Source of the DNA: JADGRB01 sp036267635
Lineage (GTDB): Bacteria; Myxococcota_A; Polyangia; Fen-1088
Assembly: GCA_036267635.1 (NCBI GenBank)
Contig: DATAVR010000186.1
Coordinates: 1-64,000 of the forward strand
Reading direction: 5' to 3'
DNA: 64,000 bases
Position 1 is the stretch's first letter. Each line of letters begins with the position of its first letter. Below the pieces are notes generated by a model. That model ran no database searches and had not been told where the DNA came from. It saw nothing but the letters and a program-made list of their open reading frames with translations. Below are positions 1 through 7,889 of the stretch, in pieces. Both the position numbers and the translations under genes were made by a program.

Positions 1-1604
1 TCGCCGTCGACGCCGTGGAGCTTGTTGTCGGATCCGACCGACCAGACGATGGTGTTCGAGCCGCTGGCGTCAGTCTGGGTGACCGCGGGCGAGCCGGAGC
101 CGGCCGGGCCACCGCACCAGGCCGTCGAGATCGTCGGCGGGTTGGCCGCGGTGATCTTCAGCGCCACGAGGCCACCCGTGCCGCCGGGGCAGTTCGACCC
201 TGATCCGCGGAAGACGACGTAGCTCCCCTTCGAGGTCGTGTACGCCGCAGCAGCGCTGATGATGTTGCCGTTCGACACCTGCGTCTTGGCCAGCGGAGTC
301 GCGTCCATCCCGCCCAGGTTGGCGCGGTTGAGGAGATATGCGTTTTGGTCCTTACCGAGCGCGACCACCAGCGCCGACGGTGTAGCGCCCGGGACGTTGA
401 CCAGGATCGGGGACGTCCCGCCCATGTCCGCATCGGCTTTGTCGAGATCGACCCAATTGCTGGCAGCGAAGAAATCAGTCGTGACAGGCGTTGCTGCGGT
501 GGCCGGCGAGACCAATGTGGTCGGGAATTTGTATACGGTCTCGCTGTCTCCCCAGTCGGTCCAATCGCTGTTGTTCGTGCCCGAGCTGGTATTCGGTCCA
601 GCGCTGGCCGACGACTTCGAGTTCCCCGTCGCGAAGAAGAGCGACGTCCCATCCGAGGCCGCGCCCGTCGAGCCCCAGATGCCGCCGGCGATCTTCCGTG
701 TCGCCCAGGCGGTCACTGCCGGCGTGCCGGTCGTCGTGATCCCGACCATCCAGCCGTGGTACCCGTCGCAGTCGCCCACGTGACCGCTGAACGGGATGAA
801 GACCTTGCCCCCGAGCAGGGTCAGCGCCGCCCGCTGGTTCTGTAGCGTCGACTGAAACGTCGTCGCGCCCGAGGTGGCCTTGGCGTTCAGATCGACCGGC
901 CAGTTCGGCTGTTCGGCTCCGCTGTCGGCGTTGATGGCGTGCACCATGTGCTTGGCCGTTGCCGTCGTATCTGTCGTCATCGCATCGAGGTAAATAATCC
1001 GGTTGGTCCCGTCGATGACCGGCGTCCCCGTGACCCCCAGCGGAGTGATGTTTCCGCAGGGAAGCCCCGACGAGACCCCCGTTCCGACCGACTTGGCCGG
1101 CCAGACCTTCGCGCCGGTCGAGGCGTTAAACGCGTAGACATTGTCGCTCTCGGTCGCGACGATCACCTCGTCTGGCGTGCTCCCGCTGCCCGCCAGGTAA
1201 AGCGGCGCGGCGTAGACGTTCCCGGTCACCGTCGCGCCGGCGAACGAGGTGTCGATGGCCATGTTGGCGACCGCGCACTGCGGGAACGCGCCATCGATGT
1301 AGAGACCGTCCCGCGCCAGATCGTTGTGATGCTGCAGGACCGACACGCCGGTCGGTGCAACCGGGTTGCACCCGGTGGCGCCGCCCGCCGCGCCCCCGGT
1401 CCCGGTTGCGCCGCCGGCCCCACCCGTGCCGCTCGCGCCGCCCGTCCCGGTCGCGCCACCCGTGCCGTTCGCGCCGCCCGTCGCGCTCGACCCGCCCGTG
1501 CCGCCTCCGTCGCCCGAGCTGCTCTTGGAGGATCCACAGCCGAACGACAGCAACGCCAAGCTGGTCAGCAGGAGAGATCGGCTCGCAAACAGAGGTCGGG
1601 TCAT
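1..1604 (-). CDS. PQQ-like beta-propeller lipoprotein, 3' end outside window
   Basis: The reading frame opens at ATG 1604 and stays open to the window edge, so the C-terminus is missing (about 534 codons present). The start is preceded by AAAAGGGGTGA, a good ribosome binding site. The N-terminus is a lipoprotein signal with lipobox LSFGC (Cys about residue 23). A low-complexity stalk of GTGGA-type repeats follows (about residues 30-75). The rest has the look of PQQ-like/WD beta-propeller proteins: a QHHNDLARDGLY motif near residue 88, similar to the HNDxxRtG opening of that family, then blade-like strands such as VYAFNASTGAKVWP and ALGKDQNAYLLNR. It is probably a surface-anchored binding or scaffold protein; no enzymatic residues can be assigned. 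The same signal-stalk design occurs in two other secreted proteins of this window. Confidence 0.72.
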   Translation of the reverse strand, partial: MTRPLFASRSLLLTSLALLSFGCGSSKSSSGDGGGTGGSSATGGANGTGGATGTGGASGTGGAGGATGTGGAAGGATGCNPVAPTGVSVLQHHNDLARDGLYIDGAFPQCAVANMAIDTSFAGATVTGNVYAAPLYLAGSGSTPDEVIVATESDNVYAFNASTGAKVWPAKSVGTGVSSGLPCGNITPLGVTGTPVIDGTNRIIYLDAMTTDTTATAKHMVHAINADSGAEQPNWPVDLNAKATSGATTFQSTLQNQRAALTLLGGKVFIPFSGHVGDCDGYHGWMVGITTTGTPAVTAWATRKIAGGIWGSTGAASDGTSLFFATGNSKSSASAGPNTSSGTNNSDWTDWGDSETVYKFPTTLVSPATAATPVTTDFFAASNWVDLDKADADMGGTSPILVNVPGATPSALVVALGKDQNAYLLNRANLGGMDATPLAKTQVSNGNIISAAAAYTTSKGSYVVFRGSGSNCPGGTGGLVALKITAANPPTISTAWCGGPAGSGSPAVTQTDASGSNTIVWSVGSDNKLHGVDG

Positions 1605-1736
1605 AGCGTCACCCCTTTTCTTAGTGAACGTCGGACGGCGTTCGTCATCGAGCGAACTTTGCACGGGGAATCCAGAGCGCCAGGTTCCTGATGTTACGTC
1701 ACACCGACCTTCCGCACGCAAATTTTGACGCGTCCG

Positions 1737-2378
1737 CTATCCCCGGCTCCAGTGGCTGACGCCGGCGTGCGTCTTGTCGATGACGGAGAGCAGCTCGCTG
1801 CGGTGCTCCAGGTTGCCGACGAAGTCGATCTCCGAGGCGTTGACCACCAGCAGCGGGCCCTCGTTGTAGGCGAAGAAGAACTCGGCGTAGGCGCGCGCGA
1901 CCTCTTCGACGTACTCGGCGCGGATGGGGCGCTCCTCGGCGCGGCCCCGCTTGCGGATCCGATCGAGCAGCACGTCGGTGCGCGCTTGCAGGTAGACGAC
2001 CAGGTCGGGGGTCACCGTGCGCGGCTTCAGCATCTGGTAGATGCGGTCGTAGAGCGCCAGCTCGTCGTTCGACAGGTTGAGGACGGCGAACAGCCGATCC
2101 TTGGCGAACAGGTAGTCGGAGACGATGCCCCCCTGAGAAAAGAGATCGCCCTGCGCCAGCTCCCCCTGCTGCGCATAGCGCTGGAGCAGGAAAAAGAGCT
2201 GCGCCGACATCGCGTGGCGCCGCCGGTCCTTGTAGAAGGATCCGAGGAACGGGTTCTCTTCGGGGCTCTCGCGGATGATTCGCGCCGACAGCGAGTCACT
2301 CAGGATCTCCGCCAGGCTCGACTTGCCGGCCCCGATCGGCCCTTCGACGGCGATGTATCGTGGCCTGGCGCTCCGCAC
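1737..2378 (-). CDS. Deoxynucleoside kinase (deoxyadenosine/deoxycytidine kinase family)
   Basis: A 213-aa protein of the dNK family, which phosphorylates deoxynucleosides in the salvage pathway in the cytoplasm. The P-loop GPIGAGKSS lies at residues 14-22. Family landmarks follow: SDYLFAKDRLFA, carrying the D-Y/R substrate-site region, and the Arg-rich lid RIRKRGRAEER. Length is typical for bacterial dGK/dAK enzymes (200-225 aa). The start is GTG 2378, preceded by GGTGGGGGGCG. It sits 66 nt downstream of the TPR/AgmX gene on the same strand, and the gap is filled by a repeat element. Which base it prefers cannot be read from sequence alone. Confidence 0.88.
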   Translation of the reverse strand: MRSARPRYIAVEGPIGAGKSSLAEILSDSLSARIIRESPEENPFLGSFYKDRRRHAMSAQLFFLLQRYAQQGELAQGDLFSQGGIVSDYLFAKDRLFAVLNLSNDELALYDRIYQMLKPRTVTPDLVVYLQARTDVLLDRIRKRGRAEERPIRAEYVEEVARAYAEFFFAYNEGPLLVVNASEIDFVGNLEHRSELLSVIDKTHAGVSHWSRG

Positions 2379-2407
2379 CGCCCCCCACCTATACCTCGCC
2401 GGCCAGC

Positions 2408-2481
2408 AGCGCGTCGAGCGGAGGTCGGCTGCGCCGGCCGGAGCTCATGGTGGGAGGTTCGGAACCCTCTCAGGGTTCTGA
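2408..2481 (+). repeat. Two-hairpin intergenic element, copy A
   Basis: This copy runs from GCGCGTCGAGCG through a GC-rich imperfect hairpin to a second palindrome, GAACCCT-CTC-AGGGTTC, at 2462-2478. It aligns along its length with copy B (27047-27125), and in reverse orientation with copies at 38321, 43863 and 52699. The second palindrome lies inside the end of the upstream minus-strand gene and encodes its last residues. Confidence 0.7.
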
Positions 2482-3578
2482 TCCAGCGCGGGGAAGCCGA
2501 CCAGGAGCTCCGTGCGGGCGCGGGTCGGGCGCGCGGACGGCGGCAGGCGCAGCCGCGCGACGACCGCCCGCTCCAGACAGCGCGCGAGATCGGCGTTCTC
2601 GGGCGCCGGAAGCTTGACCACCGCCGACGTGACCCGGCCGCGGGCGTCGATCGCGAGCTCGACGGCCAGCCGAAGCGGGAGGCGCCCGGTCGCCAGCGCC
2701 GGCGCGGCGTCGAAGCAGTCATCGAGGATCGTCGCTTGCTCGCGCCAGGCGGCGTCGACGAGCGGTGCCGCCGCGCCCCCGGTCGACAAAACCGTTCCGA
2801 CCGCCATGACGCGCGGCCCTCTCGACGCCCGGCGCGCCGCTGCCGCTCCCCGCGCGAGGTCGTCGAGGTGGGACTGCGCCTGACGCGCCCAGCGGCTGGC
2901 CGGCGCCTGGGCCAGAAACTCGTGGAAGGCCTCCGCCGCCTCGTCGCGGCGCCCGGCGGCCGCCCGGGCCAGCCCCAGGTAGTAGTAGACGTCGCCCGCC
3001 GGGACGAAGAAGAGATCGGCGTCGGGGAGGGTCGCCACCGTCAACACCGCGGTCGTCGCGTCGAGCGCCAGCGCTCGCCGCATCGTCTCGTGAGCTGCGC
3101 GCGGTTGGCCGTCGCGATCGAGCGCAACCGCCAACCCGAGCAGCGCCAGCAGCAGATCCTGCGCATGCTCGCGCGGGTCGTCGAACCGCAGAGTCGGCCG
3201 AGTCGCGGCGGCGATCGCGTCTCGGTAGCAGGCCTCCGCCGCACGCAGCTGACCGTCGGCCATCAGGACCTCGCCCAAGTTGGCGTAGACGGAGGATTCG
3301 GCCGCGCCAGCTGCGAGGGCCTCGCCGTAGGCGGCCGCAGCTTCGGCATAGCGACCGTGGGTGGTCCGTTCGATCGCCAAGGAGAACCAGCCAGCCGTGT
3401 CGTCGCCCCCCCGCGAACCTCGATCGCCGGGCGCGGCGCGGAGCCAAAAGGGGCCGCCCGGCTCGGGCGCGGGCGGCGGGGGCGCCGCGTGGACCGCCGG
3501 CGAAACGAGCGCCACGACCGCGATCGAAAGCGCGCCGCGGAGTCGCACCAGACGCGCGGACCAACGACCGCCGCCCAT
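2445..3578 (-). CDS. Secreted TPR protein with AgmX/PglI-like C-terminal domain
   Basis: A 377-aa protein. I start it at ATG 3578 because the residues that follow form a signal peptide (LVRLRGALSIAVVALVSPAVHA), and a TATACT hexamer lies 6 nt upstream. TPR-like helices (GRYAEAAAAYGEAL, YYYLGLARAAAGRRDEAAEAF) occupy about residues 65-245. The last 100 residues (DDCFDAAPALATGRLPLRLAVEL, DARGRVTSAVVKL, CLERAVVARLRLP) resemble the TonB-like AgmX/PglI C-terminal domain seen in myxobacterial gliding and energy-coupling proteins. The role is probably envelope scaffold, but the exact process is unknown. The final residues (QNPERVPN) are encoded by a dispersed palindrome, suggesting the original stop was displaced by the repeat. 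It is divergent from the sigma factor at 3628. Confidence 0.7.
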   Translation of the reverse strand: MGGGRWSARLVRLRGALSIAVVALVSPAVHAAPPPPAPEPGGPFWLRAAPGDRGSRGGDDTAGWFSLAIERTTHGRYAEAAAAYGEALAAGAAESSVYANLGEVLMADGQLRAAEACYRDAIAAATRPTLRFDDPREHAQDLLLALLGLAVALDRDGQPRAAHETMRRALALDATTAVLTVATLPDADLFFVPAGDVYYYLGLARAAAGRRDEAAEAFHEFLAQAPASRWARQAQSHLDDLARGAAAARRASRGPRVMAVGTVLSTGGAAAPLVDAAWREQATILDDCFDAAPALATGRLPLRLAVELAIDARGRVTSAVVKLPAPENADLARCLERAVVARLRLPPSARPTRARTELLVGFPALDQNPERVPNLPP

Positions 3579-3584
3579 GTTGCC

Positions 3585-3590
3585 AGTATA
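3585..3590 (-). promoter_or_regulatory. -10-like TATACT, 6 nt before the TPR/AgmX start
   Basis: TATACT on the minus strand ends 6 nt before ATG 3578. There is no Shine-Dalgarno in between, so a transcript from here would be leaderless. No convincing -35 is visible. Confidence 0.5.
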
Positions 3591-3615
3591 GCGCGCCTCT
3601 TTTTTCGACTTGCGG

Positions 3616-3621
3616 TAGTCT
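3616..3621 (+). promoter_or_regulatory. -10-like TAGTCT, 6 nt before the ECF sigma start
   Basis: TAGTCT followed by CGGGTC and then GTG 3628 predicts a leaderless sigma-factor mRNA. No clear -35 is seen. Confidence 0.45.
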
Positions 3622-3627
3622 CGGGTC

Positions 3628-4332
3628 GTGCCGCCCGCCGATCGTTCTGGCCCTTCGGCCTCGGGAGCCATCGCGCTCGACCCGGAGGAGAGCGGCTCCA
3701 TCCCCGTCTCGGCGCTCCCGCGGGCGATCGATCCGGCGCTTGGCGAGGCGCAGTCGGGCCGCCGCAACGCCGAGGAGATTCAGCTCATCGCGCGCTGCGT
3801 GGCCGGCGACGTCGAGGCCTTCCGGCCGCTCGTCCAGCGCTACCAGCGGCTGGCGTTCTCGGTGGCCTTCCGGATGCTGGGGAGCCGCGCCGACGCCGAG
3901 GACATCGCCCAGCAGGCCTTCGTCGACGCCTTCAATGCCCTCGATCGCTTCCGCGACGAGGGGCGCCCGCACGCCTTCTCCACCTGGCTCTTGCGCATCG
4001 CGGTCAACCGCTCGAAGGACGTGCTCAAGTCGAAGCGGCGGACCGAGCAGCCGCTCGACCGCGAGGTGCACGGCGGTGAGGCGGCGTTCGCCTACGATCC
4101 GCCGACGCCGGAGACCAACGCCTCGCACGGCGAACGGCGGGCGCACCTCGGCGCCGCGCTGCTCAAGCTCCCCACCAAGTACCGCGAGGTGCTGATCCTG
4201 CGCGACGCCGAGGACCTCTCGTACGAGGAGATCCGCGGCATCCTGCGGCTGCCCATCACCACCCTCAAGATCCGCGTCGTGCGCGGGCGGGCGATGTTAC
4301 GTGAGCTGGTGGAGCGCTGCGGGGTCACTTAG
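3628..4332 (+). CDS. ECF (sigma-70 family, RpoE-like) RNA polymerase sigma factor
   Basis: A 234-aa extracytoplasmic-function sigma factor that directs RNA polymerase to a regulon. Region 2 is seen as FRPLVQRYQRLAFSVAFRMLG, AEDIAQQAFVDAFNALDRF and FSTWLLRIAVNRSKD (about residues 65-130). Region 4 is seen as LLKLPTKYREVLILRDAEDLSYEE with helix-turn-helix ILRLPITTLKIRVVRGRAMLRE (about residues 180-225). The first 45 residues are a Ser/Pro-rich extension. The start GTG 3628 has no ribosome binding site but has a TAGTCT hexamer just upstream. The stop overlaps by one base the start of a small membrane protein, which is the usual position of an anti-sigma factor. Confidence 0.9.
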   Translation: MPPADRSGPSASGAIALDPEESGSIPVSALPRAIDPALGEAQSGRRNAEEIQLIARCVAGDVEAFRPLVQRYQRLAFSVAFRMLGSRADAEDIAQQAFVDAFNALDRFRDEGRPHAFSTWLLRIAVNRSKDVLKSKRRTEQPLDREVHGGEAAFAYDPPTPETNASHGERRAHLGAALLKLPTKYREVLILRDAEDLSYEEIRGILRLPITTLKIRVVRGRAMLRELVERCGVT

Positions 4333-4574
4333 TGAACGTGGAGTCACCGAACCGCCGTATGACCGAGCTCGCCCACCTGCGCGACGACGTCACCCCGCCC
4401 CCCAATCTGGTCGCCCGCGTCATGACCCGCGTGTCGGAGCCACGCCTGCCCTCGCTCTGGCAGTGGCTGCAGCGGCCGTTCCTGATCGAGATCCGGATCT
4501 CGCCGCTGGTCCTCATCGGCCTGGCGCTGGCGCTGGGCACCGCGTTCGTCTACGTCGGCGCGACGCTCAAGTAG
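4332..4574 (+). CDS. Small single-pass membrane protein coupled to the ECF sigma factor
   Basis: An 80-aa protein starting at GTG 4332, whose G is the last base of the sigma-factor stop (TAGTG), so translation is coupled. A soluble segment (residues 1-52, with VTPPPNLVARVMTRVSEPR) precedes one strong membrane helix (about residues 57-77, SPLVLIGLALALGTAFVYVG). The position suggests an anti-sigma or sigma-modulating role. It lacks the HxxxCxxC zinc motif of ZAS anti-sigma factors and is shorter than RseA-type proteins. The segment before the helix resembles the membrane-proximal part of longer myxobacterial anti-sigma-like proteins, so it may be a reduced version. Function is inferred from position only. 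Confidence 0.6.
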   Translation: MNVESPNRRMTELAHLRDDVTPPPNLVARVMTRVSEPRLPSLWQWLQRPFLIEIRISPLVLIGLALALGTAFVYVGATLK

Positions 4575-4583
4575 CCGGGCGCC

Positions 4584-5834
4584 TCAGGCGCGGACGTCGA
4601 CGCAGAGGACGAACGTCCGGTTGTGGACGGCGTCTCGGAAGCAGGTGCTGATCGTGCGGCAGAGCTGCCCGCCGGCCAGGGAGACGTAGGGGTCGGTGGT
4701 GTACTTCGCCAGCTCGACGTCGATGAGCACGTAGAAGTACTCCTTGAGCGAATGGTCGGTCCCCTTGGCCGCCGGCCGGAACATCGCGCCGCCCGAGCGC
4801 TCCGTCATCCCGGCGCCGCAGATCGTCTCGGTCACCTGCACGCCGGCGTCGTCGAGAACGTAGAGGCAATCGATCTTGGGGTACTCGCCCACCAGGCGCG
4901 CCAGGAGGGCGTCGAACTCGGGGGGCGAGGCGCTGGTGAGGTCACAGAGGATCCGGTTGAGGATCATGTTGAAGCGGCGGTACTCCGTCTTGCGCTCGTT
5001 GATCTGGCCGACCATGTGGCTCTTGAACGCGCGCGCCAGCGGCTCGATCCCTTCGGCGGCGCGCTCGAACCCGCCGTTGTCGAAGGTCGTCGCGGCGCCG
5101 GGACGGCCGAGGAAAAATCCCTGCAGCAGGTCGGCCCCGAGCTCGAGCGCCGTCACCGCCTCCGCCTCGGTCTCGATCCCTTCGGCGACCACCAGCGCGC
5201 CGATGCGGCGCGAGAGACTGACTAGGCTCTTGAAGGTCTCCTGCTTGTAAAAGTCGCCGTCGACGCCGGTGATCAGGCTGCGGTCGATCTTGATGACGTC
5301 GGGGCGAAAGAGCGGGATGCGGTCGAGGTTGGAGTGGCCGGCGCCCACGTCGTCCAGCACCACCAGGAAGCCGCGTTCGCGCAAGGCGGTCGCCAGCTCG
5401 CCGAACCGCCCCACGTCGTCCAGCCGCGATTCGAGGAACTCCACTCCGATGTTGCGCGGGTCGAGCCCCGGGGCGCGAACGAGCGTCTCGAGCTGGGAGG
5501 CCAGCGCCGACGGCTTCGACATCCCGGTCAGATCGAGGTTGAGAAAAAGCAGCAGCTCGTCCGGGCGGGCCCGCAGCCGGTTGAAGGTGCGGACCGCGCT
5601 CTCGCGGCAGAGGTCCTCCACGGCGCCCGCGATCCCCTCGGCCGCGGCCAGCTTGAACAGCGTGGTGGGCGCGATCAGATCGCCGCGCGGACCGACGCCG
5701 CGCGAGAGCGCCTCCAGCCCGACGACGCTCTTGCGGCGCACCGAGAAGATTGGCTGGAAGTGCGTGGTGACACGCCTCGCTTCGACCAGCGAGTGCAGTG
5801 GCGCGCGAAGCTCTGGATCGGTGTGGAGCAACAT
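4584..5834 (-). CDS. EAL-domain cyclic-di-GMP phosphodiesterase with C-terminal sensor domain
   Basis: A 416-aa cytoplasmic protein. The EAL domain fills about residues 15-255, with E41-A42-L43, the metal-site strand FLNLDL, GVEFLESR, LDDVGAGHSNL, VIKIDRSLI, VAEGIETE and QGFFLGRP. The usual DDFGTG loop reads DDVGAG, but both aspartates, the Lys of KID and the EGIE glutamate are kept, so hydrolysis of c-di-GMP to pGpG is plausible. Residues 270-416 (YKID..YVLDDAG, YFYVLIDVELAKYTTDPYVSLAGG, CRTIS) look like the YkuI C-terminal PAS/Cache-like module that follows EAL in many proteins. There is no signal peptide. It is convergent with the small membrane protein (9-nt gap). Confidence 0.85.
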   Translation of the reverse strand: MLLHTDPELRAPLHSLVEARRVTTHFQPIFSVRRKSVVGLEALSRGVGPRGDLIAPTTLFKLAAAEGIAGAVEDLCRESAVRTFNRLRARPDELLLFLNLDLTGMSKPSALASQLETLVRAPGLDPRNIGVEFLESRLDDVGRFGELATALRERGFLVVLDDVGAGHSNLDRIPLFRPDVIKIDRSLITGVDGDFYKQETFKSLVSLSRRIGALVVAEGIETEAEAVTALELGADLLQGFFLGRPGAATTFDNGGFERAAEGIEPLARAFKSHMVGQINERKTEYRRFNMILNRILCDLTSASPPEFDALLARLVGEYPKIDCLYVLDDAGVQVTETICGAGMTERSGGAMFRPAAKGTDHSLKEYFYVLIDVELAKYTTDPYVSLAGGQLCRTISTCFRDAVHNRTFVLCVDVRA

Positions 5835-5955
5835 CGGTGACCCCGTGTGGTTGATGTAGGCAGGGTCATCGGCACGCTTTTAGAAGCGCCTGAGGCGATC
5901 ACTGACGAATTGACCAAAGCGAAACAAAAATGCCACGCGCGGCGTCGTCTGGAAG

Positions 5956-7866
5956 TTACAAGTCCAGGTCCGCCTGGGCGGCGCGCTCCATGATGAACTT
6001 GAAGCGCGCCTCGACGTCCTTCCCCATCAGCTCCGTCAGAACTCTGTCGGTCTCCGTCACGTCGTCGACCGTCACGCGCAGCAGGCGCCGGGTGGCCGGA
6101 TCGAGCGTGGTGCGGCGCAGCTCGTCGGGCTGCATCTCGCCGAGGCCCTTGAAGCGCATGATGTCGGGGCGCGCGTTCTTGGGAAATCCGGCGACGATGC
6201 GGGTGCGGTCCGGCTCGTCGAGCGCCCAGAAGGTCTCCTTGCCGTAGTCGACGCGGAAGAGCGGCGGCTGCGCCAGGTAGACGAACCCGCCCGAGACGAG
6301 CGGCTGCAGGTGGCGGTAGAAGAACGTCAGCAGCAGCGTCGCGATGTGGTGGCCGTCGGAGTCGGCGTCCATCAGCAAGATGATCTTGTGGTAGCGCAGG
6401 CGATCGATCTTGAAGTCGGCGCCCACGCCGCAGCCGAGCGCCGAGACGACGTCCTGCAGCTCCTTGTTCTCCAGCACCTTTTGCAGTGAGGCCTGCTCGG
6501 TGTTGAGCACCTTGCCCCGCAGCGGGAGGATCGCCTGCGTCTTGCGCTCGCGCCCCTGCTTGGCCGAGCCGCCGGCCGAATCCCCTTCGACGATGAAGAG
6601 CTCGCTCTTGCCGGGATCGGTCGACGAGCAGTCGGCCAGCTTGCCCGGCAAGTTCAGCCGGTGCGAGACCGCCGTCTTGCGCGACACCGCCTGCGCCGCC
6701 GCGCGCGAGGCCTCGCGCGCCTTGGCCGCCAGCGCGATCCGCTCGACGATCTGCGCGCCGGCGGTCTTGTTGCCGAGCAGGAAGGTCTCCAGCGCCGGGC
6801 GAACCGCGCCGTCGACCTGCGCCTGCGCCTCCGGGCTGCCCAGCCGCTCCTTGGTCTGCCCCTGAAATTGCGGCTCCTGCAGGTAGATCGAGAGGACGCC
6901 GACCAGACCCTCGCGGATGTCCTCGGCGGTCAGCGTGACCCCCTTGGGGGCCAGGTTCGAGGTTTCTATGAACGCGCGCACCGCCTTGACGATGGCGGCG
7001 CGAAAGCCCTGCTCGTGCGTGCCACCCGAGATGGTGGGGATGCCGTTGACGTAGGAGCGGATGGTCTCCTCGTGCGACTCGGTCCACTGCATCGCCACCT
7101 CGATGCGAAACCCGGCCTCGCCGGAGCGCTCGAAGTAGAAGACCTGCGGCGCGGTCGGCGGCTTGCCGCGATCGACGACCAGCTTGGTGAGAAAGTCGGC
7201 GATGCCGCCGGGGTGCTCGAAGGTCTCCGTCGTCTTGGCGCCCTCATCCTTGAAGACGATCGAGAGGCCCTTGTGCAGGAAGGCCTTGGCGTCGAGACGG
7301 AAGCGGATCGTCTCGGCGGAGAAGGACTGTTTGCCGAAGATCTCGGGATCGGGGTGGAAGCTGATCGAGGTGCCGGTGCCGCGCGCAGCGCCGACCTTGC
7401 GCAGCTTGCTGACCGCCTTGCCGCGCTCGTACTTCTGCTCCCAGAGCGCGCCGTCGCGGCGAACCTCCGCCGTCAGCTGGTCCGACAGCGCGTTGACCAC
7501 CGACGAGCCGACGCCGTGCAGGCCCCCCGAAAACTGATATTGCCCCGACGAAAACTTGCCGCCCGCATGCAGTGTGGTCAGCACCAGCTCCAGCGCCGAC
7601 TTCTTGTACTGCTTCTTGACGTCGACCGGAATGCCGCGCCCGTTGTCGCCCACGGTGACCGACCTGGCGTCGGCGTGCAGCGTCACCTCGATGCGGGTGC
7701 CGTAGCCGTTGATCACCTCGTCGACGGAGTTGTCGACGATCTCCCACAGCAGGTGGTGGTACCCCTTGGTGTCGGTCCCCCCGATGTACATCCCGGGGCG
7801 CTTGCGGACGGGCTCCAGCCCTTCCAGGACGGTGATGTCGTCTGAGGTGTAGCTACCGGTCGTCAC
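5956..7866 (-). CDS. parE: DNA topoisomerase IV subunit B (GyrB/ParE family)
   Basis: A 636-aa ATPase subunit of a type IIA topoisomerase. The GHKL ATP site is seen as EIVDNSVDEV (about residue 42), GDNGRGIPV and GGLHGVGSSVVNALS. The TOPRIM domain shows EGDSAGGSAKQGR (about residue 426) and the metal aspartates in LMDADSDGHH (about residue 498). The C-terminus has the KGLGEM region. Length and the N-terminal wording (TSDDITVLEGLEPVRKRPGMYIGG) fit ParE better than the longer GyrB. The partner subunit starts upstream and ends 23 nt before it, so the two are cotranscribed. A separate gyrase elsewhere in the genome would be expected. Confidence 0.92.
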   Translation of the reverse strand: MTTGSYTSDDITVLEGLEPVRKRPGMYIGGTDTKGYHHLLWEIVDNSVDEVINGYGTRIEVTLHADARSVTVGDNGRGIPVDVKKQYKKSALELVLTTLHAGGKFSSGQYQFSGGLHGVGSSVVNALSDQLTAEVRRDGALWEQKYERGKAVSKLRKVGAARGTGTSISFHPDPEIFGKQSFSAETIRFRLDAKAFLHKGLSIVFKDEGAKTTETFEHPGGIADFLTKLVVDRGKPPTAPQVFYFERSGEAGFRIEVAMQWTESHEETIRSYVNGIPTISGGTHEQGFRAAIVKAVRAFIETSNLAPKGVTLTAEDIREGLVGVLSIYLQEPQFQGQTKERLGSPEAQAQVDGAVRPALETFLLGNKTAGAQIVERIALAAKAREASRAAAQAVSRKTAVSHRLNLPGKLADCSSTDPGKSELFIVEGDSAGGSAKQGRERKTQAILPLRGKVLNTEQASLQKVLENKELQDVVSALGCGVGADFKIDRLRYHKIILLMDADSDGHHIATLLLTFFYRHLQPLVSGGFVYLAQPPLFRVDYGKETFWALDEPDRTRIVAGFPKNARPDIMRFKGLGEMQPDELRRTTLDPATRRLLRVTVDDVTETDRVLTELMGKDVEARFKFIMERAAQADLDL

Positions 7867-7889
7867 GTCAGTTCACTCAGCTCGGTCCG

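Noticed and set aside
1725..4079. A 784-codon plus-strand frame
   Set aside because: Spans the antisense of the kinase and TPR genes and an off-frame reading of the ECF sigma gene.
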